In this document: positions 1 to 12,838 of the stretch, piece by piece
Numbering within the stretch: the stretch's first letter is position 1
Layout: each line of letters starts with the position of its first letter
From: Gordionus sp. m RMFG-2023
Taxonomy: Eukaryota > Nematomorpha > Gordioida > Chordodea > Parachordodidae
Assembly: GCF_954871325.1 (NCBI RefSeq)
Contig: NC_088776.1
Coordinates: 47,634,569 to 47,698,568 of the forward strand
Length of the DNA: 64,000 bases
Direction: 5' to 3'
Made by a program: the position numbers and the translations under genes
Notes under the pieces: model-generated
Told to the model about the DNA's origin: nothing
The model's database searches: none
Seen by the model: the letters and a program-made list of their open reading frames with translations, nothing else

Positions 1-2315
1 TATCTAACGCAGATTCATTGATAGGTGTTGTAAACTACCATTTGTCTTTATTTGATGTAGAAATTTTAAAACCTCAATTTTAAATAATAGTTGATTGTCT
101 AAACTTAAGGTTTCTTCATCCTCTACAAGGCTCTCCATAAAATGTCTAAATAAAATATAAATAAATTATAGATATAAATAAGTTTTACTGCATCCCAGAC
201 GACTTTCCTATACATTTATTAACCAGTTAATATCATTTGGCATTTTAGGTTTTATTATCGTATTTGAGGGTGACAACATCTAAATTGCCAGATGTTGGTT
301 TATCAGCAACAGTCCGTTTCATAAAATTTATATATTTCCTATATTTATTCATGCTTACCACCTTTTGAACCCGATGACCTCCCTAGTTTCTCCTTATTTA
401 ACTGATTTTTAATCTTTTGCCTATATATATATCGCTGTTATCTCGGCTGGTTCAATTTTTCAGCAATCTTTTTATTATCATCATTCCATGGGCTAAAAAA
501 TTATTGTATCATTTAATATAATTATTCTTACTTTTTAGAAGATGTTGTATCCATTCTATCACTTTAAAATTTAAAAACGTTTCAAAAAGTTCAAGATATT
601 TTGTTTTTTAATATATAATTTAAAATGCAAAACGGAAATGTGCCATATTTAAACTTGCGTTTTGAAACGCTGCGTTTAAACTTTCAATTTGTGCGCACTA
701 TTAATGACCTTCGCTTTGTACGAATCTTGAAAGTTTTTTAAAAAATAATTTACCCTATTACTAAGATATAGTTTCGGATATAAATTTTAAGGATTAGACT
801 GTTCCAAAAAATATATAATTCTGTCTTCGATAAGAAGACTATTCATTATCTGAGATGAAAAATGTATAGAATTTTCTTGTCCACAATTTCTCCAATCACC
901 TTAAATATGATGAATATAATAAGTTAAATGTAATTTTAATTATCCGCAAACTGCAAATGATCAGAAATTAATGGATACTGCATAGATTTAAAAGTTCTCA
1001 TGCCATGTCAATGCTCTGATTATTTTTGAAACTTATTTCTGTTTAGCTTAGGGTATTCAGCCTTTGACCAATGATGCCAATAAGATTGTTTTACATAATT
1101 TGCTTTGTTCCCAGGATCTCCACTTATTAATATCAATATTTTATAAAGAATTTGAATATTCCTCAAAAACATTTGGGGGTGGAGGGGGGTTCCAGGAGCC
1201 AAATTTCCTATTCCAATTTTTTATGATTTTGTTGTAATACACAATTAGCTATGAATTTAGGAACTTATGTTATAAACTTTGCCTGTTCAAAGATGTTTCA
1301 TTAAAATCAGTTAAATTTGCCTAAATAACATTAATTCAGAAATTCGGCTAAAAATTCGTAGCTAATTAGTGAGCTTAGGACGAGGTATATAATAACATAA
1401 CAATTCTAATTATTATATTATATTCTCCTTATAACAAATGTTAGGTCAACGTATCGGAACCTTTCTACAATTTAACCAACTTGAATACGAACACCAAATA
1501 CAAAATATTCGTAACTTCGGACAACAAATTCACAGAAAGCTTGCGCTCCGAGATCGTAATCGTTAGAACATCACAAGAATGTATAAACTTTAAATCTTCA
1601 CCTGATTCCATTTCTTAAGTCGTTCCATTTTATACAATTTTCAATGGTGAAAGTTTGAAAAGACCAAATTTAAAAACCTGGGTCGGACCGATTTTTTAAA
1701 AGTTTTACAAAACTTTCATCTAGATCTGGGACCAAATAATCAACAATTATTCAATATTATCCATGACTTTAATTTTTATTGTTTTCTATTTTTGGGTTCT
1801 TCTTAATTGAATTATATTTTTAAAGAATTAATTCTAATTTTAATAAAAATTGGTAGAAAAAAATGTCATTTTTTATTTTTTGAGTATCTTTCCCAGCTCT
1901 ACCATTCGGGTTAATTTTGAAAAAAGGATGTAATTGGTTTATTAAAGTGGTGATACTAGATCTTAATTTATGTATATGTCGTATTTAGTCAACCTGATCC
2001 AGTCCGATACGAGTGGCCGGGCTTTTTAAAATAAAAAACCCAGACAGGTTTGACCCCCAACCCAAGAATAATTCTTTTTAATAAGGGCCCGGCTTGAAAA
2101 ATATAATCCTGGCCAAGCTTAAAATATTGACCTCTCTCTAGGTCTCTCGTTTAATATTATAAAAAAATATATTATATTATACAATAAATAAGCTTCTTTT
2201 TTTAGTCACGTAGTTTTCTTTTTTAGAGGCATATTTTAAACAACATGGTTCATTTTTTTATATAACGGAATTCAGAAAAATGTTATTTTTTTTTTACAAT
2301 TATGATTTTTTTTAG
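1..2315. other. 5' flank, no recognised coding sequence
   Basis: I found no exon I could defend here. The first exon seen of the Ig/DB/FN3 gene begins in mid-codon at 2316, so its signal peptide and earlier exons lie either upstream of the window or in short exons here that I missed. A G-rich block is at about 1171-1192. A degenerate block rich in CCGGGC and GGGCCCGG words lies at about 1985-2110, in the style of the decayed hAT-like repeats found elsewhere in the window. Confidence 0.5.
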
Positions 2316-5300
2316 CTTCTCCTACGGCCGGTATAGTAATCTACCCAAGAACTTCCGTTATTCAAGATGGTAACACGGTCACGCTCAGTTGTTTGGCTGC
2401 TGGTCATCCAAAACCGCAAGTTACTTGGTATCATTGGTAAGTCGAAATATATATTGAAGTTTTCATTTTAAGATATTCATGATTTTTTTTATAATAAGTG
2501 GGTATATCGAAAAATTTTCACGTGTAAAGATTAGAGGTCTGCATTGGGCGGAGTTTTGACCTGCCCGCCCACTCCCTCCCATCTTAGTGGGCGGGTAAAA
2601 AATATTTGAGAATGGGCAGGCGGGCGGGTTAAAAATTTTGAAACTATGGGCGGTTGGGTGGGCGGGTTAAGGAAATTTAAAATTTTTGTTCAAAAACAAA
2701 CTAAAGAAAAATCATAAATAATTAAATGATCAATAACAATATTTCTTTGTACCAATCGTTTTTTTAAGTGAAGAACACTTTACTAGTTTTTTGACATCTT
2801 TATCTAATTTTTCCCACCATATATAATGTCTCGTAATGGATTTCATTGTTGTAATACCCGGATGTCCCGTATGCAATATATGCAAAACTCTTTTTTGAAG
2901 TGAGTACGGAATGATTAATCTGCCATTCCAAAATAAAATACCGTCATCATTTTTATTTCATTTATTCTTGTTCTAAAAGCTTGTAATTGTGGTGCTTGGT
3001 TTTGTATATTTGTACCATTTCTTTTCTTAATAGAGTTAATGTGTCATAAGTAAGATTTCTTATATATTTCACTGTTTTATTTTCACTTGTTATTCTACAT
3101 TTTTCTTTATTGGGTTTCGCGATAAAGCATCTCCAATTATATTATTAGCGCCATTCTTGTACATTATATTATAATCATATGCAGATAATTTATAAGCCCA
3201 ACGTAATAATCTTTGGTTTGTTAATGAGCTCAAATCTCTGTTATTACCGTATATCTTTATTAAAGGTTTGTGGTCTGTTCAAATTTTAAATTTTAGTCCA
3301 TACAAATAGTTATGAGATTTTTCTACGCCGTTTCTTATTGCTTTTGCTTCTTTGTCTATTGTAGAATAATTCTTTTCAGCGTCTTGTAAGGTTCTTGAGG
3401 TGTAAGTTATTGGAAATTCGTTATTATCATATTTTTATGAATACAGCTCCAAATCCTTGGTTAGATGCATCTGTTTCTAATATTAACTTGAGGTTTGGTT
3501 TATAAAACTGTATAGTATTTTGTTCTGTTACTATTCCGAATAGCATGAAACGATTACGAAAATAGCACGATATTTTATTTTGGAATGGCAGATTAATCTT
3601 CGTACTCGCTTCAAAAAAGTGTTTTACATATATTGCATACGGGACATCCGGGTCTCACTTGAGGAAGAGGTTATACTTCAGACGGATATCCTACTTTGGT
3701 GGAAACGACAAGAGATTGCCAAAGCTATCAAGATTAGCAAGAAAAATATTGGCAATTCCTGCAATTAGTGCTTCTTCTGAACGAGGATTTAGCATTGCTG
3801 GAAGGTTTTTAGAACAAAGAAGAACGTGTTTGAATCCAGAAAATGTCGATTCATTATCATTTTTGCATTATGATTACATATAATATCAATTTTATATTTA
3901 TATTTCATAAATATTCTATTTGATCAAATAAATTGTTCATAATTTAAATTGAATATTTTTTAATTAGTTTCCTAAATTATAAACATTTTGTAGAGGTGTA
4001 ATGCTTAAATATTTATTAGATGCTTAAAAAATTGAAAGAATGGCCATTGTTAAATTTTATAAGTGGACTTGGGTTAAAATTGTTTATAAATAATGGGCGG
4101 GCGGGTAAAAAATTTTAGACTAACGAGCGGGCGGGCGGGTAAAGAATTTTAGACAAATAGGCGGGGCGGGCGGGTATATATTTTTTAAAACTATGGGCGT
4201 GTTGGGCCGGTGGGTTAAATTTTTTTAAAACATTGGGTGGGCGAGCTTTTGGTCCAAAAACCCGCCTAGTAAAGATTGATAAAATATACGATTTGTAACC
4301 GGGTGATGATAAACGCTTAATTATAAAAATGATTTATTTTTTTTAAATTGAGACATATTCAGACATTATCATATCAACGGTCGGGTAAACGTTTATTTCG
4401 TTAGAGACGTGCAGAAGACCAATTTTTTTAACCGACCGTAAAAATTAAAGTATTTACCTAGATTCGACCCAACTCAAAAATAACAAATTCCTTTCACGAA
4501 TAAACCCTACCCGAAAATTGATTATAATTTTTTTTATTTCACTCGAAGATATATTATTTTAAAATATATGAAATAAATGATTTTTTTATTGCGAGGCGTA
4601 ATCCCTCTAATAATGATTTTTGAGTTAAATGATGTTTATCTTTTCTTAATACAATAAATTAAATTATTAATATCTTATTTAATTAGGAAAGATAATTTTC
4701 AAAGTCCGATATGGCATGGTGAGAACCTAACCATGGATCACATTCATCGATCCGCTATGGGCCAATATAAATGCGTGGCTAGGAACGGGATATTACCCAA
4801 TGGAAAAGATTTCGTATACTTAAAAATCGCATGTAAATTATATATGTATATTTTTTTAGGATAAGTTTTTTTTTAAAATATTTCTACTGTTATAAAAATC
4901 AGAAGTTTTGTTGACTATAAAAATAATCATTACAAAACCTCTACTATTATTTTTAATGTTTGATATAAGAGTAAAAGAAATTTTATTTTTTAAAATAAGA
5001 TCTCCCCCTTTATAAGTAAGATTTAATATATATTCGGGAAACAAAATTTAATATATATTAGGGATAAATTAATTGACAATAAAAAAAATGGCAAAAATTC
5101 AATGCATATTGATATTCCCTGGCAAAGGTGATGCTCTTGATGCTTTATGATTATACATTATATAAACTGACAAAATTACTAAATTTATTTTTAGTCAATC
5201 CTGTGGTCATCGCCAAAAATAGTCCCGTATACGTGAACATGTATTCAACCCTCAAGTTGAATTGCACAATCGAGGCTTATCCTCCTATCATCAAGAAGAG

Positions 5301-8300
5301 CGCTGTTTGGTACAAGGATGGAGAAATCATACCTCAAGGTTTAGATTTATATGCAAATTTATTAAAAATTGTGATATTTAAATCCTCTAATTATTTATTT
5401 ATCAATTTTGTTTTTTCCTGAAACCATAACTTACCATGAGGATTAATATTTTCCCCTCATGTTTTTAGTTCAGTAGCATATGGATGGACAAAAGTGTGCT
5501 CAGCTTTGGAATTTCTAAATTTAATTTGTTCATGCTTAAATAAAATGTTTTTTTAGCAGGTCTTTAGAAGCTAGCGATGTAACTGATTTATTCTTTATTT
5601 ATCTATATGTACTTTAACTAGTAACTACGAATTAATCGAATCAAATTATAAAAATTTTAAAAAAAAAACAATATTTTTAAGGAGATGCCCATTCAGATCA
5701 CAAATATTGGGTTTACCAAGATACAACTTCTAACAATAAATACACTTACACTATGACACTGATTATCAAGAACGTTAAAGGCAAAGATTTGGGCTCTTAT
5801 AGGTGTCAAGCTCACAACACGCAAGGCATGGATAAAGATGTCATAAGAGTGCTCAGGAAATCTGGTTCTTTTTCGGAATTCAACGAAAATGCTAATGATA
5901 TAAACGGGAATTCGTCGACCCAACCTCGTTATTCGCCTAATGTTACGCGTAATTTCGAAAATAAATTTGTTTCTCAAAAATTAATTTATAAATGCATTTC
6001 TTTTTTTAAAATTTTCATTTACTGATATAAACTTTTATTTTAAAATTATGTTTTAATCTTTTTAAAATATAGAGTGCTGTGAAAATCTTAATGTTAAACC
6101 CATATGTCTGCCAGCTTGCTATTACGACGTCGATTTAAACGATTTTTTGTTTAATAGCCATGACAAGGACCCAAATAATCAAAACTTTACAGAATCTAAC
6201 TATCCAAACAATGTCAATGGAAACACATACAGACTCTCTTGCTTGCCAGAACTCCCTAAATTGGTGCATTGCGCTGCTGGTAGAAAATGACTATTAATTA
6301 TATTTTTTTAATCACAATTCTTTGTAACTTGTTTATGATCTGGAACGCAAATTAGATTTTTTAAATTTGAACTAATTTTTTGGGACTGAATTTTGGTCAT
6401 TTAATCTTTAAACCATACCTTCTTAAAAATGGAAATATTATTTCATTTTTAAAAAAAATCTAAAAAAAAAGATGGCAGAAATCACATTCAATGTTGTATA
6501 AAAAGAAATATTCCTTGGAATTGTAGAAGATTTTGCGAAGGAACTGTGCCACCTCTCGTGACCCCTCATTTGCAAGATTGTTTGGCTTATTCTCAAGCTA
6601 TTATCGACTGCTATTACAATGGATCTGGTTTAAAAAATATATACAACTTTTTAGGGGCGCCCGCAGGATTTTTGCAAAGGAGGGTCAATTTTTTTATATT
6701 TAAATATTATAGTGGATTTTTGGCGAATAAAAAATCTATTGATAAAATTATTATTCTTTTATTAAAAAATATAGTTTTAAATTTACAAGGCAAGGGTAAA
6801 TCAAAAATATTAAAATGACATTTATTAATTAATATTGCAATTCATCAACCAAATTAAAAAGCAAAATAATGTTCGTAGTTAAATTCAATTGCATGCTACT
6901 CATCCCAAAAATTACATCTTTCAAATTATGAATGACCACTCTCGAAATACTATACGATTAATATATATCTGCGTTTGAAAAGTTTGGCACCAACCTTTTC
7001 AGGTTCTCTATTATAGAGGATATTTATGTGAATTAGAGTCGATGTCAAAAATTACATAACTCATAAAAAATAACTTAAGATCAAGAAAATAAATTGCTCG
7101 TAACTTTAAAAGAAATTTTACTAGTGGAAAACACGGCTATGATAGGTGTGATGATGTATCACCTATGTATATAATACTAGCAGAAAAAAAATAAAAAATT
7201 TATTACTTTGATTAGCCATTATTTTCAATGAATATTATGAGTGAAATAACCTAAAATATTAAGTTGTACCTCATCATAAAATATATGTTTCTAATATATA
7301 AACAATAAGACATTTTATTAATACTTGTTAGAAAGTAGTTTGAGTTAATAAAAAAAAGAAAGGCAGATTGGAATAAATTTATACTCTCTGAGATCTAATT
7401 TTGAGTTGTGGCCAAATAAATAATTTTTGGAGACGGGAAACATAATATGAACGTTATAATCAGAGTTTTGGAACATGGACGAAATACGGTTCCTGTTCAG
7501 ATTCCAAAAATTTTTAAAAATGGTTTTCGATTCCTAATTTTGATGAAATTCTGAGAGTTCTATAAACTGGGTATTTGGGATTTACAATAGGGAATAAGGG
7601 CTAAACTTACAAAAATATTATACAATTTGCCTATAATAAGTTGTGGGAAGGCTTAAAGCGACACCTCTTGCATTCAAAAAAATTTCAGGATATACAATTT
7701 AATGTTATTATAAAATTTTTAGTGAATGTGATAACATTTTTTATAAAATAAAAATCTTTAAATTAGTTTCTAATGGTTTAATATAATTTTCTGAAAGATT
7801 AATTCAAATTTATACGTTAATAAAAAATTTAAAAAAAATTTAAAATATGATTATTTTTAAACTATAAAATAAATTGAAATAAAGTAAATATACCTACAAT
7901 GCCAACCAATGTAAGAGGAGATGTAATACACAATAATATGATAATACTAAAATGGGACGCTCCACAACAAAATCACGGTAAAGTACAATACTACATGGTT
8001 TATCACAGATCTTCAAATCAAATCAAATGGCAACAAGTTTATAATTCCTTCCTTTTTGTTTGTTTCACATTTCTACTTCATTTATTTAAAAATTTGAATG
8101 TGTGATCATTAATTTCGCTTCTGGAAACCAATAGTTTAACACAAATTGAGCATGACTTTAGTATAACATATAAATAAGTATATTCATTGAATTTATTTGT
8201 TTGGTAAATAAAAAAATTAATTTTTAAATATAAAAATTATTTTAATCTATCTATTACAAAATATAAGAAAAGAAAATTAGTATTATATATTTCCCTCCAC

Positions 8301-10970
8301 CATAGGGAAGGAAATATCAATAATTTTATTTGGGCAACTTGCCTGGATTTTATTGATGATGTTCTAGGATCGATTACTATAATTAATACTAGGAAGAAGA
8401 AGAAAAATCTTCTCTTTTTATGTTGGTTTTAAATAGGGCTGTGCCGATCCACATATTTTTCACCGATCCAGTCCGATATTGCTTCAAACCCGATTCGATA
8501 TTTATATTGATTTTTCACCCCCCCCCCTCCCATTTGAACTAAATGTAATTAAGAAATTAATATTTTTTATGCAAAAAATCGAATTATGCCTTTAATTTAA
8601 CATTTTTTATTTCTAATTAAAAATAAATTATATTATAATAGATAAAAAAATATATTATTAGGATCAGAATTTTTCTAAATATTAGTTTTATTTTTTCAGG
8701 TATCTTATTTTAAAAATTTGATTTGTTTTTTCTACTATTTCTCGTTCTTTTTGTATTAGCTCTTCGAATGCTGTTTGATGGAATCGCTTTAAATGTTTAC
8801 GGATATTGGTAGTATTAAATGAATTTTTATTATTCCTCCCCATGAAATTAGAATTCCGCAGATAACGCATTTTGCGAAATTATCCTTGTCTTTTGTAAAA
8901 TATTTCCATAATTCAGATGCCATATTTGAAAAAATTCTTTTATTTAAAGTATAAATAATAAAATTGGCTTTATTATTTAAAAAAATTTAAAATAAATAAA
9001 ACTTTGGGTGTTCCTTTCTATAGAGAGGAGAAGAGAAGAGAAGAGAAGAGAAGAGAAGAGAAGAGAAGAGAAGAGAAGAGAAGAGAAGAGAAGAGAAGAG
9101 AAAAAATAAATAAAATTTAGTAAAAAAAAATTATTTAGAAAATATAATGTAAAATAAATATATATAACATAAAATAACAAAAAGAAAGAAAAGTAAAATG
9201 ATGGAATCGGATTTTTACAGGTATTGACCCGATCCGATATTTTTGGGAAAACACTAAATATCGGTGCCGATTTGATCCGATATTTAATATCGGCACAGCC
9301 CTATTATATCATTTTTATTTGAATTCATTCATAATAATTAACTTTAGAAGAAGAAAACAAAAATTAAACTTACTATCCTTTAATATTCTAGAATAGAACA
9401 AGATCATCAGTTATGAGATTTAGCGATTTAAATCACAACACGGAATATTACTTTCAAGTAGAGGCTAGTAATTCTCATGGCTCTTCTAATAAAAGTCCTA
9501 TCTTGAGGCTACAAACTCATTCCGCAGGTTATGTCTTTTTTTTAGTTAAGTGGTAAAAAAGGGCGTGTAACCATCATTATTTTTATTATATGTATATTGA
9601 CAAAAATAATGATAGTCATATTTCCTTTCATTATATCCATTTTACCAGCAACTATTATATTATTCTTATCAAACGCGTTTTATTATAAACTTTTAAAATA
9701 TTAATTTTTTTGAATTATGATATCACAAACTTACTTTTAGAAGCTGAAATATACAGTGATGTTATTAGGCATCACCGCAACGGAAAACCGGCGACCATTG
9801 CCCTTGCATTCATAGGCTTTATTCTATTCATATCCGTTGTTGGTTTTGCGCTCTTCGTTTTTTACAAGTTTTTTTAAAATGAATCAATTATATTATTTTT
9901 TTAAAAAATTTATAATAGTCCCTTTTTATCTTATTAATAAAGATTAGGGATAAAAAAAATTACATTGGGCTAATTTTTTACATTTCTTGATTATTATTAT
10001 TGTGGCTTCTAACTGCATTTCTGTCAATTTTATAGGGGAGCGACTTTATTTTATCACGTAGAATTATTTTTTAAATGTAAAAAGATTAAAAGATCCCAAA
10101 AGTAAAATGTTAAGTTAATTACCAGGAATTAGTTTCATATAATAATAATCAAAAGTTAATGATTTTATATTTTGAAAAAAATTGACTCATATTTTTATTC
10201 ATTTTGTCTGAATGATTCAGAAAAAAGTTTAGCCCATTTAATCAACCAGTCTCCTTCGATAATCCAGGTTACGACAAGGAACATGTAATGGAAGTTATTA
10301 ACGTACGTTAAAAGAATATCTTTTTACACTAGTCAGGGTTAATTTTCAATCACTCGTCATAGCTATTTCTTACCTATAAATTTTTAGTCCACATGTTAGG
10401 GTTGCCATAAATCGATTCGACATTAGAAATATATATATTCTATAAAAAAAATTATAACTAATTACACAGCCTTCCATATATTCCAACGGATTCGGAAGGA
10501 TAGGTAGCTTGAGGAGCGACGATACCAATTCTTACTATATGCCCAATAATGTGAACACATCTTTGAACGTCCCGACCCAACCTAATTTATCGCCGAACCT
10601 TAATAATAAAAATAATGGGGTAAATAGTAGCGGTAATAATTCACACTCCAAAAGGAACGCCAAATATATGGAAGATTCGTTTAACGGTATAAGCGGGTGG
10701 CATCTCCCTTCGCTTCACGCTCTTTCTGGAAGTGATGACACCATGATAAGTAACGACAATCACGGTTCTGATAATAACATCGATTTTAATTGCCCTAAAA
10801 CTGCTACGGACGCCTCAAATTTGGATAAAAACAAAATGAATAATAATTCTAGAATCGAAGATGAAAACAAGGTCATCCTTATTCAACCGCCACCATTGAG
10901 CGGCAAAGGTAACAACAGGCAGCTTATCGATCATCGCGATGATCATTCAAACGAAAGAATTATACTTTAA
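2316..10970 (+). CDS. igdb: Ig / DB-module / FN3 single-pass membrane protein (5' partial)
   Basis: Exons: 2316-2436, 4687-4832, 5195-5338, 5682-5948, 6073-6279, 6472-6627, 7885-8036, 9392-9527, 9741-9867, 10221-10302, 10470-10970. All phases join without a stop, giving 678 residues. Ig domain 1 is about residues 1-89 (Cys in LSCLAAGHP, then GQYKCVARN). Ig domain 2 is about 90-210 (LNCTIEAYPP, GSYRCQAHN). A cysteine-rich DB module (Pfam DB family) covers about 227-350, opening with QCCENLNV and continuing with HIQCC and CRRFC. One FN3 domain is about 352-443 (ILKWDAP, NTEYYFQVEASN). A hydrophobic helix lies at about 455-483 (GFILFISVVGFALFVFY). The cytoplasmic tail is about 195 residues, Asn/Ser-rich, with SFDNPGYD, an NPXY-type motif. 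This order matches the nematode igdb proteins, which are inferred to act at the cell surface; the ligand is unknown. The start codon and signal peptide are not in view. The donor at 9868 (GTTTTT) is weak; without it the protein would stop just after the helix. Confidence 0.9.
2790..3545 (-). mobile_element. Ty3/gypsy RNase H and integrase zinc-finger fragment
   Basis: Read on the minus strand, this stretch gives retrotransposon polyprotein pieces in order. First come the RNase H start (LILETDASNQGFGAVF), YTSRTLQDAEKNYSTIDKEA, TDHKPLIKIYG, and RLLRWAYKLSAYDYNI followed by GDALSR. Then comes the H2C2-type region before the integrase core (LHILHTGHPGITTMKSITRH, WWEKLDKDVKK). The order and motifs are those of Ty3/gypsy elements. 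Internal stops and frame changes show it is dead. It lies within the hAT element at 2532-4268, so it probably inserted there later. Confidence 0.8.
3572..3655 (+). mobile_element. inverted fragment of the same gypsy integrase region
   Basis: The plus-strand bases here repeat, in inverted orientation, the minus-strand integrase zinc-finger segment at about 2855-2945; both contain the run ending FWNGRLI and the same downstream words. The fragment runs straight into the hAT transposase remnant at about 3656, so a rearranged or second gypsy insertion is likely. Confidence 0.7.
3656..3883 (+). pseudogene. hAT transposase C-terminal dimerisation domain remnant
   Basis: The frame ends with the hAT dimerisation signature: KLSRLARKIL, then IPAISASSERGFSIAG, RRTCLNPENVDSL and a terminal FLHYDYI before a stop. 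Only about 75 residues remain, against the several hundred of a full hAT transposase. The N-terminal BED finger and catalytic core have been lost or replaced by the gypsy fragments. It lies inside the terminal duplications of the hAT element at 2532-4268, which confirms the family. Confidence 0.85.
8688..8925 (-). pseudogene. BED zinc-finger start of a hAT transposase, frameshifted
   Basis: The minus strand reads a start followed by ASELWKYFTKDKDNF and KCVICG, then after one frame change NNKNSFNTTNIRKHLKRFH. That gives the CxxC and HxxxxH pairs of a BED finger, as found at the N-terminus of hAT transposases and ZBED proteins. One frameshift is needed between the Cys and His halves, and no catalytic domain follows within the element. 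It is a dead N-terminal fragment. Confidence 0.7.
9026..9101 (+). repeat. (AAGAG)n microsatellite
   Basis: About fifteen uninterrupted copies of the pentamer AAGAG lie inside the hAT-type element at 8434-9303. On the minus strand this creates a spurious open frame of repeating LLFSS. Confidence 0.95.
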
Positions 10971-11120
10971 AGAAAAACAAATAAGTTTTTAATTGTATGT
11001 TTGTGTTAAAAGTTAGATAACACGAAAATCGTTAAATATTATATCCTAAATGTGATATTCATACTTTATATAACTGGCAAAACATTTTTCTTCATAATAA
11101 CATCTGTCATTTCGGTTCAT

Positions 11121-11126
11121 AATAAA
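11121..11126 (+). terminator. candidate poly(A) signal of the Ig/DB/FN3 gene
   Basis: AATAAA lies about 150 bp after the stop codon at 10970; a second copy follows at 11179-11184. In such AT-rich DNA the hexamer also occurs by chance, so this is only positional support. Confidence 0.35.
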
Positions 11127-12302
11127 TACTACAGGGAATTTCTATACTTTTTGGAAGTTTTGTGCGTTCTGAAATCTAAATAAATCATTAGATATATTTA
11201 TTAAACCGGAGGGGGTAGGTGTTTTATATAAACAACAAATCGAATGATATGATTTTACGAGTAAACATCAGCTGCGACCATCACTGAAAATTCGGTCTTA
11301 TCTTGGTATTTTTTCATTATTCCCTTCCCATGTTTACTTTTTTAGAAAGTTATAAATTAAATTAGTTAGAATTAAATACTTTTTCCAAATTTATACCATA
11401 ATCCCTATTATAAACGTCATCATTCCTATTTATTTAAAAAATTTGTTGTATTTAACAACCATCCCCCCCCACCCTTCCACCAAATTTTTTGAAAGTACAA
11501 TTTGTAAATAATTTTAATTATATCTTTCTCTATTTGTATATCATATTAAAACTATCTTTGTATAAAAATTTAAAAATATTTATTTATTTTTTAAACTCTT
11601 TTATTGTTCACCTAGATTCCATCGAATAGATAGGCCAATATATACAACAGTTTCATATTTTTTTTATTGAAAATAAGGTCATCTTATAGTTTAGGAAAAA
11701 TGATAATTTGTAAATCTCATTATAACGCCATAATATAAAACGTTATTGTATTTAAATACGAAGTATTTTATTTTTAAAAAAATCTAGAAATCACAGTTTT
11801 TTATTTTAAAAGAAACTTATATGTGTTTCATTACATAAAGTCTTCAACTCTAATCTTTTATAAATTATAATAATGCGCCCATTGATATTAAGTATACAAT
11901 TTTTTATGGTATTTCCTTTTTAATGAAAAAAAATTCACCTATTTTACAAATTTTTAATTAAATCAATTAACTCGTAGAATATTTATCGGTGCACTCACTT
12001 ATGTAGTTTTTTTTAATGAACACAATACAAATATTTTTTAACGCAGAATATTTTGAATGTATTGGAGTTATTAAAATTACATTCATTATATACAATACAA
12101 CTATTACTAATAATTTAGATATGCATACTATAATATTAGAAAAGAAATATATAAATTATATCTATAAAACTTTAATTCTCTGTGTTAAACCTGATAAATT
12201 TATTAGATTATAATGGAAGAATTATTTATATCAATAAAAGTTGTAAAAATTTGGAAGAATTTTTTTTCCTGTCAATAAGCAGCGTTTTGGGGATTCAAAG
12301 TA

Positions 12303-12605
12303 TATTTTGGGGCCGTTGCATCCAAACCCCGTTTGCCCGGCCTTCCCTCGTATCCTTTCTATAAAAAATATTATATATTGATTTATCCAAAGTTATCTTT
12401 GGATCATCTCCGTTAAAGTTGGCTGAACAATTGGAAGTACTAATTCTAAATATGTTAAATGTTTTCTGCTTTATCATGTCTGACTTTAACCAATATTGTA
12501 GCCATTATAAATGAAAAATTTATCAGTAACAAAATTTTGGCCAACTTAACGATTAAAATGCGATTGAAAGCATTATTCCAACAATTTTATCAATGTTTAG
12601 TAGTA
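12303..12605 (+). repeat. dispersed repeat, copy 1
   Basis: Shares a long, imperfect, same-strand match with 14457-14697. Both contain GTTTG(G)CCCGGCC, then TTGGC(T)TGAACAATTGG-like sequence, AAGTACTAATTCTAAA, TCTGACTTTAACCA and ATTTTATCAATGT in the same order and spacing. It encodes no recognised protein. It is probably a decayed non-autonomous transposon. Confidence 0.7.
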
Positions 12606-12838
12606 CTGTAAAAATTTCTAAAAAAAATCGACGCGTTCTACGTTCATTGACATAAATCGAACACGTTCAAGTTCACCTTTAAAAAAATAAACGCATTCAT
12701 GAACTTGAACGCGTTCACATTCGTTCAAAATTTTATGAATAAATTTTTTTAAAATTTATATAAACTTTTATATATCATATAAAATTTAATTATTTATAAA
12801 ATATATAAATTTATTATACTCTAAATTGTGCTCAACTA

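Larger units (their letters stand above)
2532..4268. mobile_element. hAT transposon with perfect 8-bp target duplication, nested
   Basis: The element begins TAGAGGTCTGCATTGGGCGG and ends in ...AAAACCCGCCTA. It is flanked on both sides by the direct repeat GTAAAGAT (2524-2531 and 4269-4276), the 8-bp duplication typical of hAT. Both ends are rich in GGGCGGGCGGGT words that contrast with the AT-rich surroundings. Inside is a C-terminal hAT transposase fragment on the plus strand plus Ty3/gypsy fragments, so the hAT is interrupted and inactive. It lies in the first visible intron of the Ig/DB/FN3 gene. Confidence 0.85.
8434..9303. mobile_element. hAT-type element with TAGGGCTGTGCCGAT terminal repeats
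   Basis: The ends are inverted copies, TAGGGCTGTGCCGAT at the left and its complement ATCGGCACAGCCCTA at the right, with subterminal GATCCGATAT-like words on both sides. The 870-bp element contains a minus-strand BED finger remnant and an (AAGAG)n run. The flanking 8-mers no longer match, so the insertion is old or one end is altered. It sits in the intron between the two FN3 exons of the Ig/DB/FN3 gene. Confidence 0.75.

Noticed and set aside
6654..6682. GC-richer GAPAGFLQRR stretch after the second DB exon as a microexon
   Set aside because: No donor leaves it in phase with the FN3 exon at 7885, while the direct join 6627 to 7885 is in phase and gives a sensible NIPTMPTNV linker.
9001..9180. 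Minus-strand frame with repeated LLFSS
   Set aside because: Produced entirely by the (AAGAG)n microsatellite.
12016..12213. Small plus-strand open frame in the intergenic region
   Set aside because: Ile/Asn/Tyr-rich translation typical of AT-rich noncoding DNA, with no motif and no splice partner.
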